A stretch of 58,380 nt of DNA from Burkholderiales bacterium (GTDB lineage Bacteria > Pseudomonadota > Gammaproteobacteria > Burkholderiales > Burkholderiaceae_C), in NCBI GenBank assembly GCA_018971105.1, contig JAGWVB010000004.1, positions 1-58,380 of the forward strand, written 5' to 3'. Below are positions 52,189-58,380 of this stretch, one piece after another. Position 1 is the first letter of the stretch, and every line of letters starts with the position of its first letter. The position numbers and the translations under genes are program-made. The notes below the pieces were generated by a model, which saw nothing but the letters and a program-made list of their open reading frames with translations, was not told the origin of the DNA and did no database searches.

Positions 52189-53832
52189 TCAGAACGACCG
52201 GGGCATGTCGTCGCCGCCCTGCTCCGGCGCGCCCAGGTCGCTCACCTTGTTCGACGCGCTGCGCGTCGCGCCGACCGTGATCGTGCCGGCCACGTCGCTG
52301 CCGACGACGACGACCGCATCGCCCGCCGTCACCGTGCCCAGCGTGCGCGCGCCCCGGGACGAGATCGCCGCCGGATCGGCGCTGATCGCGATGCCGGCGA
52401 CGCTGAAGGTCGTCGGCGTCCCGCTGACGCTGCTGTTGACCACCGGCGGCGTCGCGTCGACCGGCCCCTGCACCGCCGCCACGGTCGAGGCGGGGACGAT
52501 CGTCACCGACTGCGCGATCTGCCGTCCGCTGGCGTCGGTCTGCGTCTGCACGACCAGCGTCTGCGAGGCGCTGGCGGCGAGATAGGTCGCGAAGGTCGTG
52601 ATGTTGAACGGATTCGTCGCCGGGTCATGCTCGTCCCAGTTCGGCGTCGAACGGTCGGCAAGCCGGGTCGAGGCGGTCACCGTGATCGACTCGCCCAGCA
52701 GCGTCAGCAGGTAGCTCTGTCCCGTCGATGCCGCGGCGACCTGGGTCGCCACGCCTTCGAAGGCATAGTTCCGGCTCGAGGCCGCGTGGACGATGGTCAG
52801 CGAGCTCGCGACGACCGTCGTTCCGCCGCCGCCGACCGTGCCGGCCACCTCGACGATGTCGCCCACCGAGGGCAAGGCCGTGCCGCCGGGCAGGGCCGAC
52901 GCGTCGACGCTGATGCCGCGCACGACGAACGATGCGCCGCCCACGCTCGAGACGCTGCCTTCGACCTCGACGCTCGCGCCCGGGGTCTCGAGCGCGAGCG
53001 AACTGCGCAGCCGCGCCGCCGTCGCGCTGAAGCTCGTCGCCGGCAAGGCCGGCGCCGCCGCGGCCCAGGCCGAGACGATGTTGCCGACGCTGAAAGCCGT
53101 GGCACAGGCGCTGGCCGCGCCGTTGACGCGGCAGGTCGCCGTCGAGAGATCGACCGCGAGCGCGCCGATCGTGACCGTCGAGGCGCCGACCGCGCTCACA
53201 TAGCCCTCGGCCTTGAAGGCGCCGGCGCTGCCCGCGGCCGGCACATCGTGCACCGAGACCAGCGTCGCGACGATGGCCGCAGAGGTCGCCGGCGTGGCGG
53301 CGGCGTAGAGGTAGCCGTCGACCGTGACGTAGCTGCCGGGCACCGCGCTCGATCCCGATCCGGTGGTCGCCGTCAGCCCCGCGGCCGAGGTCACCGCGGT
53401 GCAGGGATTGGTGGTGGCGGTGACGCAGGCGCGGTGGTCGCTGAACGCGGTGGCCGAGGTCAGCCCCACGGTCTGCCCCATCACCGTCAGCGTGGTGGCC
53501 CCGATCGCGTCGACATAGCCGCGCGCCAGCGGGTCGACATGGAGTTCGGCCGCCTCGCTGCTGCCGACGCCGTGCACGACATCGACGACCTGGCCGACCT
53601 GGAGCGCGCCGGCCGCGAGCGTGGCGCCGCTGTCGTCGTCGAGCACCCGGGCCTGGGTCGTCGAATATTCGACGCCGCCGACGAAGACGCTGCCGAAGGC
53701 GGTGATGGCGCCCGAAGCGAGGGCCTGGGGCTGCGCCTGCGGCGACGCCGCGGTCGAACCCCCGCCGCCGCCACAGGCGGCGAGCAGGCCGAGCAGCAGG
53801 ACGGCCGCGCCGCCGCCGAATCGGATCTTCAT
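52189..53832 (-). CDS. DUF5666-like surface lipoprotein
   Basis: A 547-residue lipoprotein with lipobox LAAC and lipidation at Cys20, followed by a Gly/Ser linker. The body is built of repeated small beta-barrel units of about 70-80 residues, such as ITAFGSVFVGGVEYSTTQARVLDDD with VGQVVDVVH and further copies, typical of DUF5666. AAGGA precedes the ATG. The role is probably structural at the cell surface; no enzymatic motif is visible. Confidence 0.85.
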   Translation of the reverse strand: MKIRFGGGAAVLLLGLLAACGGGGGSTAASPQAQPQALASGAITAFGSVFVGGVEYSTTQARVLDDDSGATLAAGALQVGQVVDVVHGVGSSEAAELHVDPLARGYVDAIGATTLTVMGQTVGLTSATAFSDHRACVTATTNPCTAVTSAAGLTATTGSGSSAVPGSYVTVDGYLYAAATPATSAAIVATLVSVHDVPAAGSAGAFKAEGYVSAVGASTVTIGALAVDLSTATCRVNGAASACATAFSVGNIVSAWAAAAPALPATSFSATAARLRSSLALETPGASVEVEGSVSSVGGASFVVRGISVDASALPGGTALPSVGDIVEVAGTVGGGGTTVVASSLTIVHAASSRNYAFEGVATQVAAASTGQSYLLTLLGESITVTASTRLADRSTPNWDEHDPATNPFNITTFATYLAASASQTLVVQTQTDASGRQIAQSVTIVPASTVAAVQGPVDATPPVVNSSVSGTPTTFSVAGIAISADPAAISSRGARTLGTVTAGDAVVVVGSDVAGTITVGATRSASNKVSDLGAPEQGGDDMPRSF

Positions 53833-54071
53833 GACGTTTCCTTCGTTCGATGGATGCCGCTGCGCCCGGCGCAGGACGACCGGAAGCGGCGCCATCTTGG
53901 GCGCCGCGGCGCAAGCGCATTCGAAGGACCGGTAAAGCTTTATGCGAGCTTGCTGCGCGATGTATGCGATGTCACAGGCGGCAGCGGCGAAACACCCTGT
54001 CGGGCGCCTCGCCATCGCCCCGGGGACGCGCAGGCCGGCGCTTAGACTGCGCCGCTGACAGCCCCCCACCG

Positions 54072-55328
54072 ATGACACCCAGCACGATCCAGCTCACCGG
54101 CACGGCGCTCTTCGCCCTGGCCATCGCCCACACCTTCTCGACGCCATGGTTCGAGCGCCAGGCGCAGCGCCGGCCGCGCCACGCCGGACTCTGGCATCTG
54201 CTGGGCGAGGTCGAGGTCGTGTTCGGCTTCTGGGCCATGGTGCTGGTGGTCGCGATCTTCGGCATCGAAGGTTCGGCGCGCGCGACCGGCTACCTCGAAT
54301 CGCTCAATTTCACCGAGCCGATGTTCGTGTTCGCGATCATGGTCATCGCCGGCACGCGTCCGGTGCTGGAGAGCGCCAGCCGGATCCTGCAGGCGCTGGC
54401 GCGCGCGCTGCCCCTGCGCGGCAGCCTGGGCCTGTACCTGTCGGTGCTCGTGTTCGGGCCGCTGCTCGGGTCGTTCATCACCGAACCGGCCGCGATGACG
54501 CTGTCGGCGATGATCCTGGCGCGCCATTGCCTCGGGCGCCAGGTCTCGACGCGACTGCAGTACGCGACGCTGGGCGTGCTCTTCGTCAATGTCTCGATCG
54601 GCGGCACGCTCACGCCCTTCGCCGCGCCGCCGGTGCTGATGGTCGCCGGCACCTGGGGCTGGGACAGCGCGCACATGCTCACCCACTTCGGCTGGAAGGC
54701 GGCGGTCGCGGTGCTCGTCAACGCGCTCGGCGCGGCGCTGCTGTTCCGGCGCGAACTGGCGCAGCTGGCGCTGCTGGCGGATTCGACCGCCGCGCCGACA
54801 CCGCTGGCGCTGAAGGCGATCCACATCGCCTTCCTCGTCGGCGTGGTCGCGTTCTCGCACCACCCGACGATGTTCATGGGCCTGTTCCTGTTCTTCCTCG
54901 GCATCACCCAGGCCTATCCGCACCACCAGGACCGGCTCATCCTGCGCGAGGGCCTGCTCGTCGCCTTCTTCCTCGCCGGCCTCGTCGTGCTCGGCGGCCA
55001 GCAGGCCTGGTGGCTGCAGCCGCTGCTGATGGGCATGAGCAGCCAGGCCGTCTTCGTCGGCGCCGCCGCCTTGACGGCGGTCACCGACAACGCCGCGCTG
55101 ACCTACCTGGGCTCGCTCGTCGACGGCCTCAGCGATCCGTTCAAGTACGCGCTCGTCGCCGGTGCGGTCACCGGCGGCGGTCTGACGATCATCGCCAATG
55201 CGCCCAATCCCGCCGGGGTCGCGATCCTGCGCCCGCATTTCCCGGCGCAGGCGGTGAACCCGCTCGGGCTCTTCGCCGCCGCGCTCGCGCCGACCCTGGT
55301 GGCCGCGGCCGCTTTCCTCTGGCTGTGA
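54072..55328 (+). CDS. Putative Na+/H+ antiporter (PF07399-like)
   Basis: A 418-residue polytopic membrane protein with about ten helices. Segments such as FITEPAAMTLSAMILA, NVSIGGTLTPFAAPPVLMVA and VTDNAALTYLGSL fit the putative Na+/H+ antiporter family related to NhaD and arsenite permeases. It is divergent from the DUF5666-like lipoprotein gene (239-bp gap) and convergent with dsbA. Confidence 0.87.
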   Translation: MTPSTIQLTGTALFALAIAHTFSTPWFERQAQRRPRHAGLWHLLGEVEVVFGFWAMVLVVAIFGIEGSARATGYLESLNFTEPMFVFAIMVIAGTRPVLESASRILQALARALPLRGSLGLYLSVLVFGPLLGSFITEPAAMTLSAMILARHCLGRQVSTRLQYATLGVLFVNVSIGGTLTPFAAPPVLMVAGTWGWDSAHMLTHFGWKAAVAVLVNALGAALLFRRELAQLALLADSTAAPTPLALKAIHIAFLVGVVAFSHHPTMFMGLFLFFLGITQAYPHHQDRLILREGLLVAFFLAGLVVLGGQQAWWLQPLLMGMSSQAVFVGAAALTAVTDNAALTYLGSLVDGLSDPFKYALVAGAVTGGGLTIIANAPNPAGVAILRPHFPAQAVNPLGLFAAALAPTLVAAAAFLWL

Positions 55329-55343
55329 GGCGCGCGGCCCCGA

Positions 55344-55976
55344 TCAGGCGCCGGCGCGCGACTTGCGGATCAGCGCATCGACGACCTGCAGCGCCTGCTT
55401 CTCGCCGCCGGCCTGCGCGGGCGAGGTCGTGTAGCGACCGTTGACGGCCAGCGTCGGCACGCCGTCGACGCGGTAGTCCCTGAACGCCTGGTTGGCGATG
55501 CCCAGGCGCGAGGCCACGGTGAAGCCGTTGATCGTCTCGCGCAGCTTGGCCGGATCGATGCCGTTGGCGCGGGCGAAGGCCTCGAGCACCGGCGGATTCT
55601 CCAGGTGCAGGCCCTGGCGATGCACGGCGTCGAAGATCTTCTGGTGGATGCCCTCGGGCGCCCCCATCGCCTCGAGCGCGAAATACAGCTTCTGGTAGAA
55701 GACCTGCCAGGGCTGCCAGGCGGCGGCGATGCGGCGGAAGTTGACTCCGGGCGGCAGGCGCTTGATCCAGGGCTCGAGCACGGTCTGGAAGTCGTTGCAA
55801 TGCGGGCACCAGTAGCCGAAGAACTCGATCACCTCGACCTTGCCCGGCACCTCGACCGGCACCGCCTGGCCGAGCCGGGTGTAGTCCTTGCCTTCGACCG
55901 GATCGGCCGCCGCGCTCATGGCGGCGGTCAGCAGGGGCGCGGCCGCGAGGCCGAGCGCAAATTCGCGACGCTTCAT
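55344..55976 (-). CDS. dsbA: Thiol:disulfide interchange protein DsbA
   Basis: A 210-residue periplasmic oxidoreductase. It has an N-terminal signal peptide (MKRREFALGLAAAPLLTAAMSAAA), active site Cys57-Pro-His-Cys60 in FFGYWCPHC, and the cis-Pro loop VDGVPTLAVNG. It introduces disulfides into exported proteins. A perfect 9-bp inverted repeat lies just upstream (55999-56019). Confidence 0.95.
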   Translation of the reverse strand: MKRREFALGLAAAPLLTAAMSAAADPVEGKDYTRLGQAVPVEVPGKVEVIEFFGYWCPHCNDFQTVLEPWIKRLPPGVNFRRIAAAWQPWQVFYQKLYFALEAMGAPEGIHQKIFDAVHRQGLHLENPPVLEAFARANGIDPAKLRETINGFTVASRLGIANQAFRDYRVDGVPTLAVNGRYTTSPAQAGGEKQALQVVDALIRKSRAGA

Positions 55977-55998
55977 TCGATGTCCTCATTCAGACCCG

Positions 55999-56019
55999 GC
56001 TCGACGACCATCGTCGAGC
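55999..56019. promoter_or_regulatory. Perfect inverted repeat before dsbA
   Basis: GCTCGACGA-CCA-TCGTCGAGC, a 9-bp perfect dyad, sits 22 bases before the dsbA start. It could be an operator or a leader hairpin; no binding protein can be named. Confidence 0.4.
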
Positions 56020-56232
56020 GCAGCCACTACAACGCGCCAGGCGCGCCGCGGCTGACCTCGATTTTGACCCAAGCCGCACCGGGTGCGGCCGGGCGGCCGG
56101 ACGCCGCGCGCGCGGCGACATCGAGCGTCACGATCTTTGCCTGCGCTTAACGGCACCGCTGCCCACGGGGGTCAACGGACCCCGCCGGCGGGCGTTGAAC
56201 GCCGGCGGCCCCTCGCCGCCCAGGAGATCCCC

Positions 56233-56394
56233 ATGAAGTCCTTCGGTCGCATCCTGCGCATCGCCGCGCTGACCGCCTTTGCCGTCAGCCTGTCGGGCTG
56301 CTGCCTGCTCTGGCCCTACGACCACGACCATGGCGGTCGCGGCGACCGCGGCGATCGCGAGGGCCATCGCGGCGGGTACGGGCATCGTGACTGA
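56233..56394 (+). CDS. Small His/Asp/Gly-rich lipoprotein
   Basis: A 53-residue lipoprotein with a signal peptide and lipobox LSGC (lipidation at Cys23, followed by a second Cys). The mature tail is rich in His, Asp, Gly and Arg (DHDHGGRGDRGDREGHRGGYGHRD), suggestive of metal binding. AGGAG lies 6 bases before ATG 56233. Two hairpins occur upstream (56168-56183 and 56185-56205). Confidence 0.75.
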   Translation: MKSFGRILRIAALTAFAVSLSGCCLLWPYDHDHGGRGDRGDREGHRGGYGHRD

Positions 56395-56436
56395 TCGGCG
56401 CCGGCGCGCGGCATCGATGGGCGCGGCGGCCGCGCC

Positions 56437-56997
56437 TCAGACGCGTTCGTCGACGATCCGGCCGCGCTGCGGTGCCTGGGCGTAGGAGCCCGACGCCGCC
56501 GCCACGGCGCCCTGCGCGCGCGCGTCGAGCCCGTCCGGCTTGAGCGCATGCGTCGCCGCGCCGCCCTTGCCGTCGCCCCCGGCATCGGCGCCGTTCGAGG
56601 CATGCGAGGCATTCGAGACGTTCGAGACGTTCGAGACATTCGACGCATCGTTCGCGTCGGTCGCGCGGCTGGCGTGGATCCCGCCGCCCGCGCCCTGTTC
56701 AGCGCGCTTGCCGGACTGGATCTTCTCGAGCTGGGATTCGAGCACGAGGCGCTGGATCTGCGCCTCGACGCTGACGATCTCGCTCGTGATCGACGCCGTC
56801 TGCGACGCCGACATGAGCGTCGACGGCGAACCGGGGACCTGCCCTGCCGGGCCATGGGAGCCCCCCTGCGCTTGCTGCGCCTGGGCGAGCTGGCGCTGCA
56901 ACGACCGGATCTGCTTGTTCAGCCCGGCGATGGTGGCATCGCTGCCGGACTGCAGACTGCCGGTCGCCGAGAGACTCGAACTGACGGCGGGGATCAT
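56437..56997 (-). CDS. FlxA-like coiled-coil protein
   Basis: A 186-residue protein with a FlxA-like N-terminal segment (ATIAGLNKQIRSLQRQLAQAQQ) predicted to be coiled coil. A second helical region contains TSEIVSVEAQIQRLVLESQLEKI, and the tail is low-complexity Ala/Asn/Ser/Gly. A DNA micro-repeat (56612-56647) encodes Asn-Val-Ser units. ATG 56995-56997 was chosen; an upstream frame would add 37 atypical residues. The function is unknown. Confidence 0.7.
   Translation of the reverse strand: MIPAVSSSLSATGSLQSGSDATIAGLNKQIRSLQRQLAQAQQAQGGSHGPAGQVPGSPSTLMSASQTASITSEIVSVEAQIQRLVLESQLEKIQSGKRAEQGAGGGIHASRATDANDASNVSNVSNVSNASHASNGADAGGDGKGGAATHALKPDGLDARAQGAVAAASGSYAQAPQRGRIVDERV
56612..56647 (-). 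repeat. 9-bp tandem repeat in the FlxA-like gene
   Basis: Four units of TTCGAGACG (the last two varied) encode an Asn-Val-Ser/Asn-Ala-Ser run. Copy-number change would keep the frame. Confidence 0.75.
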
Positions 56998-57146
56998 GGC
57001 GTGCTTTCGGGCGGTTCGCGGTGATTGCGGCTGTACGAGCCGGATATCGTGCCGCGACAGCCCGAGCTTGAGCACGGCGGCGGCGCGCAGCGCAGCACCG
57101 GGCCGCAAGCGTGAATTAGTTCACGCCGATCGCACCGCAGGCGGGT

Positions 57147-58340
57147 TCAGTCGATCAGCATCCCCGTCCGCAAGCCTTGATCCCGAGTCTTCGCGCCGGC
57201 GTCGGCGGCGCGCCAGAGCCAGGCGATGTCCTGTTCGGTCTCGCCGGCGCTGAGCGTCTCGATCGCGCCGTCGGCATCGATGCCGTAGACCGGCGGCATC
57301 GCGCGGCTGCAGTGGCGGCTCCACATCGACAGCGTGTAGGCGCCGACGCCGCCGATCTCGACGAGGTCGCCCTCGACGAGGGCCGGCGCGTCGACGCGGC
57401 CCAGCAGGTCGCCGGCGAAGCACAGCGGGCCGGCGATGGTCTGCGCCAGCGCCGGGCCGCGGCGCGGCGCGTAGTCGGGGCCGAGCGCACGCAGCGGATA
57501 GGACCAGTCCTGCGGCCGGTAGACGCGGCGCAGCAGGAAATCGGCGCCGAGGTGGATCGTCGCGACGCCGCCGCCCGCGTACTCGACGCGGCTGTAGGCA
57601 CGCGCCGCGTCGGCCAGCAGCGAGCGCCCCATCTCGGTGTAGACGATCCAGCGGCCGGTGAACAGTTCGGGCACATCGCGTTCGAGCGCGGCGGCGTAGT
57701 CGGCATAGCGCGCCTGCGCCGGCAGCCCGCCGCCGAGGTTGATCCAGCGCGTCGCCGGCCGCTGCAGCGCGATGTCGACGAGGCGCCGCGCCGAGAGCAC
57801 GAGCTGCCCGATCGAGCAGCCCTGCGATCCGACATGGGCATGCCAGCCGGCGCAGGCCAGTCCCGCCGGCAGCGCGTCATGCGCGACGCCGAAGCGGCTG
57901 CGCGCATCGGCCACGCTCGTGTCGGCAATCGTGCCGGCACCGACGAGCGTGTTCACGCGCAGCGAGCAGGGCGCGTCGATGCGCGCCAGCTCGTCCAGGC
58001 TGTTCGCGCTCAGCAACCAGCCCAGCGCCTGCGCGCGCTCGATCTCGCGCCGCGTCTTCGCCGGCGAGTCGTAGAGGATGGTCGCGCCCGGACAGGCCTG
58101 GTGCGCGACCCGTCCCTCGGGCATCGAGGCGGCCTCGAAACCGTAACCCCAGGCGGCGTAGCGCCGCAGCAGCGCCGCATAGGGCGCGGCCTTGAGCGCC
58201 AGGCAATGATGAAAGGCCGGCAGCGCGTCGCGCAGCTCGAACGCGCGCCGCTGCAGCGCCGCGAGGTCGTAGACGACGGCGCTGGGCGTCTCGTCGTCGA
58301 GGCGCAACCGCCCCGCCAGCCGCGCCGCCAGGTCAGCCAT
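57147..58340 (-). CDS. PLP-dependent decarboxylase, fold type III
   Basis: A 397-residue enzyme of the ornithine/diaminopimelate decarboxylase superfamily. The PLP lysine is in CLALKAAPYAALL, followed by HAHVGSQ, the glycine loop NLGGGLP, EMGRSLL, the Cys-box CFAGDLLGRVD and GVGAYTLSM. It could be an amino-acid decarboxylase of a siderophore or lipid pathway; similarity to the exosortase-associated decarboxylase family (TIGR03099) is only partial, so I leave the substrate open. The start overlaps the upstream partial gene by 8 bases. Confidence 0.85.
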   Translation of the reverse strand: MADLAARLAGRLRLDDETPSAVVYDLAALQRRAFELRDALPAFHHCLALKAAPYAALLRRYAAWGYGFEAASMPEGRVAHQACPGATILYDSPAKTRREIERAQALGWLLSANSLDELARIDAPCSLRVNTLVGAGTIADTSVADARSRFGVAHDALPAGLACAGWHAHVGSQGCSIGQLVLSARRLVDIALQRPATRWINLGGGLPAQARYADYAAALERDVPELFTGRWIVYTEMGRSLLADAARAYSRVEYAGGGVATIHLGADFLLRRVYRPQDWSYPLRALGPDYAPRRGPALAQTIAGPLCFAGDLLGRVDAPALVEGDLVEIGGVGAYTLSMWSRHCSRAMPPVYGIDADGAIETLSAGETEQDIAWLWRAADAGAKTRDQGLRTGMLID

Positions 58341-58380
58341 CGGCGAGCTCGCGGCGGATCGCGGCGGCGAGCCGTTCGAG
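58333..58380 (-). CDS. C-terminal end of an unknown upstream gene
   Basis: The frame LERLAAAIRRELADG-stop is open to the window edge and overlaps the decarboxylase start by 8 bases, indicating an operon continuing to the right. Too little is visible to identify it. Confidence 0.5.
   Translation of the reverse strand, partial: LERLAAAIRRELADG

Overview
The window is high-GC (roughly 70% by eye), densely coded DNA. It carries an almost complete XrtA/PEP-CTERM (exosortase A) exopolysaccharide locus followed by an accessory metabolic region. The gene set and order (exopolysaccharide export lipoprotein, chain-length regulator, tyrosine autokinase, TIGR03016-type outer-membrane protein, ATPase, deacetylase, FemAB-like protein, exosortase), with PrsK/PrsR/PrsT, point to a floc- or biofilm-forming betaproteobacterium, probably Burkholderiales. 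The genus is not determined. No rRNA, tRNA, CRISPR array or insertion sequence was seen.

Layout. 1-8713 (minus strand): collinear EPS/exosortase operon, with the exosortase cut by the window edge. 8979-14661 (plus): four-gene operon (PP-loop amidotransferase-like enzyme, VAO-type flavin oxidase, thioester-reductase-like SDR, AMP-dependent acyl ligase), the last two genes started by GTGA overlaps. 14714-14737: bidirectional terminator. 14771-15610 (minus): a PEP-CTERM substrate protein with a good sigma-54 promoter. 15909-20132 (plus): ABC ATPase, FtsX-like permease, LolA-like periplasmic protein and outer-membrane barrel. 20182-31275: regulatory block, with prsT1 and prsK leftward, and an undecaprenyl-phosphate sugar transferase, prsR (sigma-54 activator) and a second prsT rightward. 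31304-38500: a FeeM-type N-acyltransferase fused to PilZ, a trypsin-like protease, a second FeeM-type acyltransferase, an HprK-related kinase/PqqD-like/nucleotidyltransferase cassette behind a secreted protein of unknown function, and a UDP-sugar epimerase.

38610-58380 is more ordinary: a RutE-like reductase, a PlsC acyltransferase, a VIT-family transporter, a LysR regulator, a leftward CoA-chemistry cluster (acyl-CoA dehydrogenase, CaiB CoA-transferase, MmgE/PrpD) facing a zinc alcohol dehydrogenase, two identical 77-bp repeats, a decayed TIGR03790 gene, an MFS exporter coupled to a signal-less binding protein, TrpB2, a DUF5666-like lipoprotein, an antiporter, DsbA, a FlxA-like protein and a PLP decarboxylase.

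How the parts may work together (inference): the leftward operon makes and exports a polysaccharide. XrtA processes PEP-CTERM proteins that associate with it, and PrsK-PrsR with sigma-54 switches on the PEP-CTERM gene. The concentration of acyl chemistry (acyl ligase, thioester reductase, two FeeM enzymes) and a Lol-like export route around the exosortase suggests that an undescribed acylated product is made and moved to the cell surface under the same lifestyle control.
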